A stretch of DNA of 64,000 nucleotides, from the NCBI GenBank assembly GCA_016719405.1, contig JADJZE010000002.1, forward strand, positions 62,001 to 126,000, given 5' to 3'. The translations under genes were made by a program, and so were the position numbers. Below the pieces are notes generated by a model, which did no database searches, was not told where the DNA came from, and saw nothing but the letters and a program-made list of their open reading frames with translations. Shown piece by piece: positions 8,248-16,397 of this stretch. This stretch comes from Candidatus Aalborgicola lynettensis (GTDB taxonomy: Bacteria > Pseudomonadota > Gammaproteobacteria > Burkholderiales > Burkholderiaceae_C). How positions within the stretch are numbered: the stretch's first letter is position 1; every line of letters starts with the position of its first letter.

Positions 8248-8304
8248 AAAGATTCATGTTGTGTGTATTTTAATGGTTAAAATAGGCACGTCACATGAAT
8301 CTTT
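8248..8304. promoter_or_regulatory. Nested palindromic operator between nsrR and ric
   Basis: The outer arms AAAGATTCATG (8248-8258) and CATGAATCTTT (8294-8304) are a perfect 11-bp inverted repeat. Inside it ATTTTAA (8267-8273) and TTAAAAT (8277-8283) form a second perfect repeat with almost the same centre (8275-8276). The arms resemble NsrR half-sites (AAGATGCAT type). The site lies midway between the two divergent start codons and probably controls both genes. Confidence 0.7.
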
Positions 8305-8318
8305 AAAGGAACCCGCAC

Positions 8319-9053
8319 ATGAACGCACGCCTTGAATCCACGCAACCCGCCGCTGCCGCAGTGGACGCCGAGCAATCCATCGGCCAAATTGCGGTGCAGT
8401 TGCCCGGCGCAACGGCCGTATTTCGCCGCCTGAAACTGGACTTTTGCTGCGGCGGTCAGGTCAGCCTGCGCCAGGCCACGGCCGATAAAAACCTGGATTT
8501 GAATGCCGTACTGGCGGAGTTGTCTGCGCTGCAGCGCCCCGCCACACCCGCTGGTGTGACCGAACCCGTGGCGCTGATTGACCACATTCTGGAGCGCTAC
8601 CACGCGGTACACCGCGAGCAACTGCCCGAACTCATCCGCATGGCCCGGCGCGTGGAATCGGTGCACCGCGACAACCCGCACGTGCCCACCGGCCTGGCCG
8701 ATACCCTGGAAGGCATGGAGCAGGAATTGCTCTCGCACATGGAAAAAGAAGAGCAAATTCTGTTCCCCATGCTCAAGTCCGGCGGCAACCCCTTTGTCAA
8801 ACACCCCATCAGCATGATGCGATCCGAGCATGTCGGCCACGGCGCCGAACTGGACAAGTTACTCGCCTTGACCAACGACGCCACGCCCCCCCAAGGTGCC
8901 TGCAACACCTGGCGCGCCCTGTATGCCGGCATTGCCCAGTTGAACGACGATTTGATCAACCACATCCACCTGGAAAACAATGTGCTGTTCCCCCAGTTTG
9001 AAGCCCCCGCACCTGCACAGGGCTGCGGGTCTTCGGGCTGCGGCTGCTCATAG
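8319..9053 (+). CDS. ytfE: Iron-sulfur cluster repair di-iron protein (RIC/YtfE/ScdA)
   Basis: RIC proteins repair Fe-S clusters damaged by nitric oxide or oxidants. The 244-residue product has the N-terminal ScdA segment with the CCGG motif at residues 43-46 and a hemerythrin-like four-helix domain. Di-iron ligands are visible in HILERYHAVHREQL, LLSHMEKEEQILFPML and HIHLENNVLFPQFE. An AAAGGAA ribosome-binding site precedes the ATG. The last ten residues are unusually cysteine-rich (GCGSSGCGCS) and might bind metal, though this is speculation. Divergence from nsrR and the shared operator indicate NO-inducible expression. Confidence 0.93.
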   Translation: MNARLESTQPAAAAVDAEQSIGQIAVQLPGATAVFRRLKLDFCCGGQVSLRQATADKNLDLNAVLAELSALQRPATPAGVTEPVALIDHILERYHAVHREQLPELIRMARRVESVHRDNPHVPTGLADTLEGMEQELLSHMEKEEQILFPMLKSGGNPFVKHPISMMRSEHVGHGAELDKLLALTNDATPPQGACNTWRALYAGIAQLNDDLINHIHLENNVLFPQFEAPAPAQGCGSSGCGCS

Positions 9054-9105
9054 TGCCTTTGCGCACGTCTGGCGTGCGGATGCAGCTATCAATTCAGGAG
9101 CAAAT
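9051..9105 (-). repeat. Dispersed repeat, copy 2
   Basis: Inverted copy of the dispersed repeat just after the ric stop codon: GCGCACGTCTGGCGTGCG, then GCAGCTATCAATTC and AGGAGCAA. It begins within or right next to the TAG stop of ric. Confidence 0.7.
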
Positions 9106-9334
9106 GGGTGGCGTTCCCGCTGAAACCTGGATGTTGGTCAAGCCGGTGCGAGAGCTTGCGCCCTCGCTGGCCGGTGTCGGATGCGTTTCCGAGACGCTGG
9201 ATGGGGTGCTAGCGGCGCTGGGATTGTGAGTTTCAAGCAATTCGTTGAAGTTCAACTGCGGTTTCTGGGGCGGTTTCTGGGTGTTAGTTCATCCCGGTGC
9301 GGGACTTTTAGTTCCATCAAAAACCATAGTCGAC
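9106..9334. other. Spacer with a possible gene remnant and a short tandem repeat
   Basis: The plus strand reads ETWMLVKPVRELAPSL and SETLDGVLAALGL to a TGA at about 9228, which looks like the C-terminus of a lost protein I cannot identify. No start codon belongs to it. Near 9252-9275 a 12-bp unit CGGTTTCTGGGG occurs twice in tandem. The stretch separates the ric gene and its trailing repeat from the vapBC operator, and together with the ubiD fragment downstream suggests recombination here. Confidence 0.3.
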
Positions 9335-9366
9335 TTGATGTTTGATGTGTTAGCATCAAACATCAA
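9335..9366. promoter_or_regulatory. Perfect 13-bp inverted repeat, probable VapBC operator
   Basis: TTGATGTTTGATG (9335-9347) and CATCAAACATCAA (9354-9366) are perfect inverted arms around a 6-bp spacer. Each arm itself holds a direct repeat of TTGATG/TTTGATG. It ends 17 bp before the vapB ATG. Type II antitoxins of the ribbon-helix-helix class bind such sites to repress their own operon. Confidence 0.75.
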
Positions 9367-9383
9367 TAACCGCGGAGATCGCC

Positions 9384-9647
9384 ATGCGAACCACCCTTGA
9401 TATTGCGGACGACGTGTTATTTGCAGCGAAAGAGATCGCACAGCGCGAGAAGAAGCCACTGGGCACGATCATTAGCGATTTGGCCAGGCGTGCATTTTTA
9501 AACCCAGCGGGTGCTGCTACCGGGGCACCAGCGGCCCCTCCAGTGTCAGAGCGATTGGCTTTGTACGGAATCAACCCCTTGCCATCGCGTGGCGGTATCG
9601 TCAGCAACGAACTGGTCGACCGTCTGCGTGAAGCAGAGGGTATTTGA
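9384..9647 (+). CDS. vapB: VapB-type antitoxin (ribbon-helix-helix)
   Basis: An 87-residue protein whose first 45 residues (MRTTLDIADDVLFAAKEIA, then PLGTIISDLARRAF) fit a ribbon-helix-helix DNA-binding fold. An Ala/Pro-rich linker follows, then a C-terminal toxin-binding segment ending LVDRLREAEGI. A GCGGAG ribosome-binding site lies 6 bp before the ATG. The stop overlaps the start of the PIN toxin gene (TGATG). Together with the toxin it should bind the perfect inverted repeat just upstream. The protein would neutralise the downstream ribonuclease. Confidence 0.85.
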   Translation: MRTTLDIADDVLFAAKEIAQREKKPLGTIISDLARRAFLNPAGAATGAPAAPPVSERLALYGINPLPSRGGIVSNELVDRLREAEGI

Positions 9648-10075
9648 TGCGCGCGTTGCTGGATATCAATGTGTTGATTGCGCTGCATGACCGGGAGCAT
9701 ATTCACCACGAGCGCGCTGCACTTTGGCTGGAGTCGAACATTGCGCACGGGTGGGCCAGTTGCCCTTTAACGCAAAACGGTTGCCTTCGCATCATGGGTC
9801 AGCCAGGCTACAGCAGTCCGCAACCACTGGCGGTACTGGTCACCATGCTCCAAGGCTCCACCGGCACCGCTTTTCACACCTTGTGGGCAGATGACATCAG
9901 CCTGCTCGATGCCCGCTACTTCCACCACCCGCATATACACGGCCACAAGCAATTGACCGATTTGTATTTGTTGGCGTTGGCGGTGAGAAATGGTGGCAGG
10001 CTGGTCAGCTTTGACCAGCGCATTCCTTTAAGCGCGGTACAGGGGGCACGCGCTGAGCATTTGGTCAAGTTGTAG
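9647..10075 (+). CDS. vapC: VapC-type PIN-domain toxin ribonuclease
   Basis: A 142-residue PIN domain protein. The N-terminal LLDINVLIALHD gives the first metal-binding aspartate, and the C-terminal LTDLYLLALAVRNGGRLVSFD gives the later acidic residues typical of VapC. The family cleaves specific RNAs. The central CPLTQNGCLRIM segment is characteristic of the subgroup found with ribbon-helix-helix antitoxins. ATG at 9647 is preferred over an in-frame TTG at 9644 because it couples to the vapB stop (TGATG). The stop codon at 10073-10075 coincides with the beginning of a ubiD 3'-end fragment, implying that the cassette was joined there by recombination. Confidence 0.88.
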   Translation: MRALLDINVLIALHDREHIHHERAALWLESNIAHGWASCPLTQNGCLRIMGQPGYSSPQPLAVLVTMLQGSTGTAFHTLWADDISLLDARYFHHPHIHGHKQLTDLYLLALAVRNGGRLVSFDQRIPLSAVQGARAEHLVKL

Positions 10076-10137
10076 TGGGGCACCGCCATTGCCATGACGC
10101 CGGAGGTGGCTGCCCGGATGGAGGCGCTCTGGCAGAG
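10074..10137 (+). pseudogene. Orphan fragment of the ubiD 3' end
   Basis: This stretch reads W-G-T-A-I-A-M-T-P-E-V-A-A-R-M-E-A-L-W-Q-R in one frame, nearly the same as the last residues of UbiD (WGTTIAMTPEVTAKMDALWQ). By eye about 8 differences occur in 64 bp against ubiD (1822-1890, opposite strand). It starts right at the vapC stop codon. No other ubiD sequence is nearby, so it is a displaced relic. Confidence 0.75.
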
Positions 10138-10167
10138 GCGCTGTCGGTTGCCGCATTGGAGGTGACG

Positions 10168-10194
10168 GGTTATACTAATAACCGATAAGTCATT
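10168..10194. promoter_or_regulatory. Palindromic operator overlapping a -10 element before the TetR gene
   Basis: GGTTAT-ACTA-ATAACC (10168-10183) is a perfect inverted repeat that covers the likely -10 hexamer TATACT (10171-10176). An overlapping 18-bp near-palindrome AATAAC-CGATAA-GTCATT (10177-10194) follows at once. Both lie within 35 bp of the tetR ATG at 10201, as expected for autorepression of the regulator and efflux genes. Confidence 0.6.
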
Positions 10195-10200
10195 AACTTC

Positions 10201-10923
10201 ATGGCATCCCCTTTGAACCTCTGCGAAATTGCCGCCACGGTGCGCGCCAAGCGCGAACGCCGCAAAGAGGCCCGCCCGGGCGAACTGCTGGCCGCCGCAC
10301 TCGATCTGTTTGTTGAAAAAGGCTTTGCCGCCACCCGCGCGGAAGAAGTGGCCAAACGGGCCGGTGTCTCCAAGGGCACCTTGTTTCTCTATTTCCCCAG
10401 CAAAGAAGAACTGTTCAAGGCGGTAGTACGGGAGAACATCTCGGGCCGTTTTGCCCAATGGGGCACCGAGATAGACCAATTCCAGGGCAGCACACCCGAC
10501 ATGCTGCGCACCTGCATGATGGCCTGGTGGGAGCGCATTGGCTCCACCAAGGTATCGGGCATTACCAAGCTGATGATGAGCGAGGCCGGCAACTTTCCGG
10601 AGCTTGCCACCTTTTACCGCGCCGAGGTCATCGTCCCCGGCAATGAGTTGATCCGGCGGATATTGCAACGCGGTGTGGACCGCGGCGAGTTTCGTCCCAT
10701 GGACATGAAATACGGTGTCTACACCGTGCTGGGCCCGATGTTGTTTGTGGCCCTGTGGAAGCACTCTTATGGCACGCTCAGCAATGCCGACGACCACCTG
10801 ATTCCGCAGGAATACCTGCTGGCGCAGCTGGACGCCATTTTGTATGGCCTGAGCGCACAACCCCGTCCCAACGACCGTCCCGCGGTCTCTCCAAACCCTA
10901 CCCCCCAAAACGGAACACCATGA
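10201..10923 (+). CDS. TetR/AcrR-family transcriptional regulator of the RND efflux operon
   Basis: A 240-residue TetR protein with the helix-turn-helix near residues 44-72 (AEEVAKRAGVSKGTLFLYF, then SKEELF). The C-terminal ligand-binding part is of the kind seen in efflux repressors. The last 20 residues are a Pro/Asn-rich tail. Its TGA overlaps the ATG of the membrane fusion protein gene (ATGA), so regulator and pump are one transcript. The palindromes overlapping the -10 element just upstream are the likely binding sites. The inducing compound cannot be told from sequence. Confidence 0.9.
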   Translation: MASPLNLCEIAATVRAKRERRKEARPGELLAAALDLFVEKGFAATRAEEVAKRAGVSKGTLFLYFPSKEELFKAVVRENISGRFAQWGTEIDQFQGSTPDMLRTCMMAWWERIGSTKVSGITKLMMSEAGNFPELATFYRAEVIVPGNELIRRILQRGVDRGEFRPMDMKYGVYTVLGPMLFVALWKHSYGTLSNADDHLIPQEYLLAQLDAILYGLSAQPRPNDRPAVSPNPTPQNGTP

Positions 10924-12053
10924 AACGCTGGCTGAAATGGATCATTGCTGCGCTGGTTATCGCCTTGATGGTGCTGGGCACCTTGCGCACCCTGTCTGCC
11001 CGCAAAGCCAAGCAACTGGAGCTGGAGACCCAGCAAACCGCCGCCAAGGCGCAGGCCGTGGTGGAGCTCACACCGGCGGATGTGGTGCAGGTAAAAACCA
11101 TTGAAATGCAGCAAGGGCTGGCGATTTCGGGCCCCCTCAAGGCGATTAACTCGGCCGTCATCAAGGCCCGGGTTGCCGGCGAACTGCAGGGCCTGACGGT
11201 GCGCGAAGGTGACCGCGTACAAGCGGGCCAAATTATTGCGCGCATCGACGCCACCGAGTTTGTGGCCCGGGTGCGCCAGGCCCAGCAGCAAGCCGAATCC
11301 GCCAAGGCGCAGGTGGACATTGCCAAACGCAGTTTCGAAAACAACCGCTCACTGGTGGATCAGGGTTTCATTTCCAAAACTGCGCTGGAATCGTCCATGG
11401 CAAACCTGTCGGCGGCGCAAGCGAGTTACCAGGCGGCCAAGGCCGGTGCCGACGTCGCCACCAAATCGCTCAACGACACGGTGCTTCGTGCGCCCATTTC
11501 GGGCCTGGTGTCGCAGCGCCTGGCGCAACCCGGCGAGCGGGTCGGAATTGACGCACGCATTGTCGAAATTGTGGATTTAAGCCGCCTGGAACTGGAAGCT
11601 AGCCTCAGTGCAGCCGACTCTTTGAACGTGCACGTTGGGCAAGGTGCCCGGCTGACGGTAGAGGGCAACGCCAAGCCGATCCAGGCCAAGGTGGTACGCA
11701 TCAACCCCAGTGCGGTAGCTGGAAGCCGCTCGGTACTGGCCTACCTGGCGCTGGAATCCAGCACAGGCCTGCGCCAGGGCCTGTTTGCCCAAGGCACGCT
11801 GGGCACCGGTACCCTCACAACCCAGGCGCTGCCCCTGAGCGCCGTGCGCACCGACAAGCCACAACCCTATGTGCAGCTGGTGAGCAATCAGCAAGTGGCA
11901 CACCAGAACGTGGTACCCGGCGCACAGGGTGAATGGGAGGGCCAGACCATGGTCGCCGTGCAAGGGCTGGCTGACGATGCCCTGGTGCTGCAAGGGCGCG
12001 TGGGCCCGGTCCGTGCGGGTACCTTGGTGAAATCAACCCCAGGAAATCCCTAA
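10920..12053 (+). CDS. RND efflux periplasmic adaptor (membrane fusion protein)
   Basis: A 377-residue adaptor that links an inner-membrane RND pump with an outer-membrane channel. It has an N-terminal membrane anchor at about residues 7-25, a lipoyl/barrel-sandwich half (GELQGLTVREGDRVQAGQII), a coiled-coil hairpin around residues 115-190 and the return half APISGLVSQRLAQPGERV. It begins inside the tetR stop (ATGA), and the pump gene follows with no gap after the stop at 12051-12053. It belongs to the AcrA/MdtA class. A TolC homologue encoded at 16398 may complete the complex. Confidence 0.94.
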   Translation: MKRWLKWIIAALVIALMVLGTLRTLSARKAKQLELETQQTAAKAQAVVELTPADVVQVKTIEMQQGLAISGPLKAINSAVIKARVAGELQGLTVREGDRVQAGQIIARIDATEFVARVRQAQQQAESAKAQVDIAKRSFENNRSLVDQGFISKTALESSMANLSAAQASYQAAKAGADVATKSLNDTVLRAPISGLVSQRLAQPGERVGIDARIVEIVDLSRLELEASLSAADSLNVHVGQGARLTVEGNAKPIQAKVVRINPSAVAGSRSVLAYLALESSTGLRQGLFAQGTLGTGTLTTQALPLSAVRTDKPQPYVQLVSNQQVAHQNVVPGAQGEWEGQTMVAVQGLADDALVLQGRVGPVRAGTLVKSTPGNP

Positions 12054-15000
12054 ATGTGGTTCACCCAGGTCAGCCTTAAAAACCCGGTCTTCGCCACCAT
12101 GGTCATGCTGGCCCTGGTGGTGCTGGGATTGTTCTCTTTCCAGCGTCTGCAGGTCGACCAGTTTCCCAACGTCGACTTTCCGGTAGTCGTCGTCATGACC
12201 GACTACCCCGGTGCCTCACCCGAGATTGTGGAGAGTGAAGTCTCCAAGAAAATTGAAGAAGGCGTCAACGCCATTGCCGGCATCAACGCCCTGACCTCGC
12301 GCAGTTACGAAGGCCAAAGCGTGGTGGTGATCGAGTTCGGTTTGCACGTGAATGGCCGCAAGGCTGCCGACGACGTGCGCGAAAAAGTGGCCACCGTGCG
12401 CCCCAACCTGCGCACCGAGGTCAAAGAGCCGCGCGTGCTGCGGTTTGACCCCTCGGCACGCGCGGTGTGGTCGGTTGCGGTGGTGCCCGATGCCAGCGCC
12501 AGCAACCCACTCAGCCCGGTGGAGCTGACCAACTGGGCCGATCAGACCCTCAAAAAGCGGCTGGAAAATGTGCGCGGCGTGGGCTCCGTCACCCTGGTGG
12601 GTGGCACCAAACGCGAAATCAACATTTACCTGAACCCGCAGGCGCTGGAAGCCTTTGGCATCACCCCCGAGCAGGTGGCCGCTGCCGTACGCAACGAGAA
12701 CCAGGATTTGCCGGTTGGCACCATCCGCTCCAGCGAGCAGGATCGCATCATCCAGATTGACGCGCGCATGCAGCGCCCGGAAGATTTTGCCCAGATCATT
12801 GTGGCCCGCAAAAACGGGGCGCCCATTCGCGTCGGGCAACTGGCGCAGGTGCGCGATGGCGCGCAAGAAACGGAAAGCCTGGCGCTTTACAACGGCCAAC
12901 GCACCCTGATGCTGACGGTGCAAAAGTCACAAGACGAAAACACCATTGCCGTCGTCGACGGCCTGCAAAAAACGCTGGCGGCCCTGCAGCAACAGTTGCC
13001 TCCAGGCTTGAAGCTGCAAGAAATCATGGACGGTTCGCGCCAGATTCGCGTGTCGGTGGACAACGTGCGCCGCACCCTGATTGAAGGCGCCCTGCTGACC
13101 GTGCTGATTGTGTTTTTGTTCCTCAACTCCTGGCGCTCCACCGTTATCACCGGCCTGACCCTTCCCATTGCCTTGATCGGCACCTTTTTCTTCATGCAGT
13201 TGTTTGGCTTCACCATCAACATGATCACGCTGATGGCCCTGAGCCTGTGTGTGGGCCTGCTGATTGACGATGCCATTGTGGTGCGCGAAAACATCGTGCG
13301 CCATGTGCAAATGGGCAAGAACGCCTACACCGCCTCGATGGACGGCACGCAAGAAATTGGCATGGCGGTGCTGGCCACCACCCTGTCCATCGTGGCCGTG
13401 TTCCTGCCGATTGGTTTTATGGGCGGCATCATTGGCAAGTTTTTTCACGAGTTCGGCATCACCATTGTGGCGGCGGTGCTGATTTCGATGTTCGTCAGCT
13501 TCACACTCGACCCCATGTTGTCCTCGGTCTGGCACGACCCCAGCATCGAAGCACATGGCAAACGGCACGCGCCGGTCACGCTGTATGACAAAACCATTGG
13601 CCGCGTCACCGGCTGGTTTGACCACGCCACCGACAGCATGGCCGATGCCTACCAGGGCATCTTGCGCTGGTCGCTGGCGCACAAACTGGCCACCGTGGGG
13701 CTGGCGCTGGGTATTTTTGTGGTCAGTGTGATGATGGTGAAACTGCTGGGAACCGAGTTTGTGCCCAAGGCCGATTTTTCGGAGACCACACTTACCTTCC
13801 ACACCCCGGTGGGCTCCTCGCTGGAGGTAACCGAGGCCAAGGCCCAGCAGGTTGAAGCCATCATCCGCAGCTTCCCGGAGGTGCGCTACACGCTGGCCAC
13901 CATCAACACCGGCAGCGCCAACGGCAAAATCTACGCCAGTGTGTACATCCGACTGGTCGAGCGCAAGGCGCGCTCCCTGGGCATTGAACAGATGTCGGTG
14001 GTGCTGCGCGAGCGGCTCAAACAGGTACCGGGCATTACCGTCACCCACGTCGGCCTGCTGGACTCGGTGGGCGGGCAAAAGCAGATTCTGTTTTCTATCC
14101 AAGGAGCCGACACCGCCGAACTGGACCGCCTGACCGCGCTCGCACTCGACAAGGTGCGGTCCGTTCCCGGCCTGGTCGATCTGGACTCCAGCACCAAGCC
14201 CAACAAGCCCACGCTGGAAGTCAACGTGAAACGCGACCTGGCATCCGACCTCGGCCTCTCGGTGGGTCAAATTGGCTCAGCTCTGCGCACGCTGGTAGCA
14301 GGCCAAACCGTTGGCAACTGGCGCGCCCCCGATGACCAGACCTACGACGTCAACGTGCGCCTGGCACCCCAAGCCCGCAACAGCCCGCAGGACATGAACC
14401 TGCTGCCTTTTAACCTGGGCACCAACGCCGACGGCAGCCCGCGCATCGTGCGGCTCAACCAGGTGGCCGAGGTGCGCGAATCCACCGGCCCCAACCAGAT
14501 CAACCGGCGCGACCTGACGCGCGAAGTGTCCATCAGCGGCAACGTCGCAGGCCGCTCGGCCGGCGAGGTATCGGCTGACATCAAAACCGCCATGGAATCC
14601 ATTGCCATGCCACCCGGCTACAGCTACCAATTTGGCGGCTCCACCAAAGACATGGCCGAATCGTTTGCCTACGCCATCTCGGCGCTGGCAATGGCCGTCA
14701 TCTTCATCTACATGATTCTGGCCAGCCAGTTCAAGAGCTTTTTGCAGCCGCTGGCACTGATGACCGCCCTGCCCCTGACCCTGATCGGGGTGGTGCTGGC
14801 CTTGATGATGTTTGGCTCCACCTTGTCGATGTTCTCGGTGATTGGCGTCGTCATGCTGATGGGCCTGGTGACCAAAAACGCCATTTTGCTGGTCGACTTT
14901 GCCATTCGCGCCCGCGAAGATGGCACCGACGCGGACGGCCGCCCCATCCCCGGCATGGAACGCAACGAAGCCTTGCTCATGGCCGCCAAGGTGCGCCTGC

Positions 15001-15230
15001 GCCCCATCCTGATGACCACGCTGGCCATGATTTTTGGCATGTTGCCATTGGCTCTGGCCCTCACCGAAGGCTCCGAGCAGCGCGCGCACATGGGCCAGGC
15101 GGTCATTGGTGGGGTCATTACCTCCTCGCTGCTCACCCTGGTCGTCGTGCCGGTGGTCTATTGCTATATGGATGATCTGGCGCAATGGGCTAAACGGCTC
15201 TTTACCGGACAGAAACACCCTGCGCCTTAA
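12054..15230 (+). CDS. RND-family multidrug efflux transporter (AcrB/MdtB class)
   Basis: A 1058-residue inner-membrane pump of normal family length with twelve transmembrane helices in two halves and two large periplasmic loops. The proton-relay aspartate pair is present in GLLIDDAIVVREN and the matching lysine in GLVTKNAILLVDF. The N-terminus FTQVSLKNPVFATMVMLALV is typical. The ATG lies directly after the adaptor stop codon, so expression is coupled. The substrate range is unknown; similarity to hydrophobe/amphiphile exporters suggests antibiotics, detergents or bile-like compounds. Confidence 0.96.
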   Translation: MWFTQVSLKNPVFATMVMLALVVLGLFSFQRLQVDQFPNVDFPVVVVMTDYPGASPEIVESEVSKKIEEGVNAIAGINALTSRSYEGQSVVVIEFGLHVNGRKAADDVREKVATVRPNLRTEVKEPRVLRFDPSARAVWSVAVVPDASASNPLSPVELTNWADQTLKKRLENVRGVGSVTLVGGTKREINIYLNPQALEAFGITPEQVAAAVRNENQDLPVGTIRSSEQDRIIQIDARMQRPEDFAQIIVARKNGAPIRVGQLAQVRDGAQETESLALYNGQRTLMLTVQKSQDENTIAVVDGLQKTLAALQQQLPPGLKLQEIMDGSRQIRVSVDNVRRTLIEGALLTVLIVFLFLNSWRSTVITGLTLPIALIGTFFFMQLFGFTINMITLMALSLCVGLLIDDAIVVRENIVRHVQMGKNAYTASMDGTQEIGMAVLATTLSIVAVFLPIGFMGGIIGKFFHEFGITIVAAVLISMFVSFTLDPMLSSVWHDPSIEAHGKRHAPVTLYDKTIGRVTGWFDHATDSMADAYQGILRWSLAHKLATVGLALGIFVVSVMMVKLLGTEFVPKADFSETTLTFHTPVGSSLEVTEAKAQQVEAIIRSFPEVRYTLATINTGSANGKIYASVYIRLVERKARSLGIEQMSVVLRERLKQVPGITVTHVGLLDSVGGQKQILFSIQGADTAELDRLTALALDKVRSVPGLVDLDSSTKPNKPTLEVNVKRDLASDLGLSVGQIGSALRTLVAGQTVGNWRAPDDQTYDVNVRLAPQARNSPQDMNLLPFNLGTNADGSPRIVRLNQVAEVRESTGPNQINRRDLTREVSISGNVAGRSAGEVSADIKTAMESIAMPPGYSYQFGGSTKDMAESFAYAISALAMAVIFIYMILASQFKSFLQPLALMTALPLTLIGVVLALMMFGSTLSMFSVIGVVMLMGLVTKNAILLVDFAIRAREDGTDADGRPIPGMERNEALLMAAKVRLRPILMTTLAMIFGMLPLALALTEGSEQRAHMGQAVIGGVITSSLLTLVVVPVVYCYMDDLAQWAKRLFTGQKHPAP

Positions 15231-15270
15231 AATTGGCTACAATCCCATCACATACCCCACGGAGTATTAA

Positions 15271-15948
15271 ATGAACATCGAACAAGCCCGCTTCAACATG
15301 GTCGAACAGCAAATCCGCCCGTGGAACGTGTCCGACCCCTCGGTACTGGAGCTGCTCTCCAGCGTCAAGCGCGAAGACTTTGTGCCCGCTGCGCACAAAG
15401 GGCTGGCGTTTGCCGATCTGGAAATCCCTTTGCAGGGTTCCCATGATGACGCCCTGCGCCTGGGGCAATGCATGCTGGCGCCGCGTCTGGAAGCCCGTAT
15501 GTTGCAAGACGTGGCCGTGCAAGCCCATGAAACGGTGCTGGAAATTGGCACCGGTTCGGGCTACATGGCGGCCTTGCTGGCGCGCAAAGCGCGCCGGGTT
15601 GTCAGCCTTGAAATCAATCCCGAACTGGCCACCATGGCGCGCAACAACCTGCGCAACGCAGGCATCACCAACGCAGAAGTCCGCCTGGCCGACGGCGCAC
15701 AGCCCACCCCCGCAGAAGGCCAATACGACGCCATTGTGCTCAGTGGCTCGGTGGCCGAAATTCCCGACACCCTGCTGTCCTTGCTGGCCATCGGTGGCCG
15801 CTTGATCGCCATCGTGGGAGATGAACCCGTGATGCGCACCACCATCGTGACCCGCACGAACGAAACCACCTTTCGCAGCGTGCAAAGCTGGGACACGCTG
15901 GCACCGCGCTTGCAGCATTTCCCCGAGCCTTCGCGCTTCCGGTTTTAA
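15271..15948 (+). CDS. Protein-L-isoaspartate O-methyltransferase family protein
   Basis: A 225-residue methyltransferase of the PCMT fold. Motif I is VLEIGTGSGYMAALLA, followed by VVSLEINPELATMA for cofactor binding. Classical members repair isoaspartyl residues in aged proteins. This subfamily, found upstream of rhodanese and tolC genes in Burkholderiales, lacks experimental proof as far as I know. A TACAAT element at 15238-15243 may be the -10 of its promoter. The gene is followed after 21 bp by the rhodanese gene. Confidence 0.9.
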   Translation: MNIEQARFNMVEQQIRPWNVSDPSVLELLSSVKREDFVPAAHKGLAFADLEIPLQGSHDDALRLGQCMLAPRLEARMLQDVAVQAHETVLEIGTGSGYMAALLARKARRVVSLEINPELATMARNNLRNAGITNAEVRLADGAQPTPAEGQYDAIVLSGSVAEIPDTLLSLLAIGGRLIAIVGDEPVMRTTIVTRTNETTFRSVQSWDTLAPRLQHFPEPSRFRF

Positions 15949-15969
15949 CGCACCCACCGCGGTACCCGC

Positions 15970-16311
15970 ATGATTGCCCAAGTCCGCCCCGCCGATCTGC
16001 CCGCCTGGCTGGACGCGGCCCGCGCACACGGCGAACCCGTGGTGCTGGACGTGCGCGAACCCCACGAACTGCAAATGGCCCGTGTCGCGGAGCACGGTTT
16101 TCAGCTGCGCACTATTCCCATGGGGGTAGTGCCGCCACGCCTTTCGGAACTCAACCCCGAACAACCCATTGCCTGCCTGTGCCACCACGGTGTGCGCAGT
16201 ATGCAAGTTGCCTATTTTCTGGAAAACCGCGGTTTTCGCCATGTGGCCAATATTGCCGGTGGCATTGACGCGTGGTCTGCCGAGGCAGACCCGTCCGTTC
16301 CCCGCTATTGA
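15970..16311 (+). CDS. Rhodanese-like sulfurtransferase domain protein
   Basis: A single rhodanese domain of 113 residues. The conserved substrate loop LDVREPHELQMA is followed by the active-site loop CLCHHGVRS, where the second cysteine would carry the persulfide, and GGIDAWSAEADPSVPRY ends the domain. It sits between the methyltransferase and tolC genes, a gene order I recall as common in Comamonadaceae. Single-domain rhodaneses deliver sulfur to various acceptors, but the partner of this one is unknown. Confidence 0.93.
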   Translation: MIAQVRPADLPAWLDAARAHGEPVVLDVREPHELQMARVAEHGFQLRTIPMGVVPPRLSELNPEQPIACLCHHGVRSMQVAYFLENRGFRHVANIAGGIDAWSAEADPSVPRY

Positions 16312-16397
16312 CGACCACCTCTGCCAATTGCCCCGCTGTTTCGTCACACCGTTACTCCACTCCATTTCTTTTGTTACCGAGCCACAGAAAGACCACC

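Noticed and set aside
12927..14270. 447-residue minus-strand open frame opposite the RND pump gene
   Set aside because: Composition (His/Gln/Gly/Asp-rich) is typical of antisense shadow in GC-rich DNA. The RND gene on the other strand is complete.
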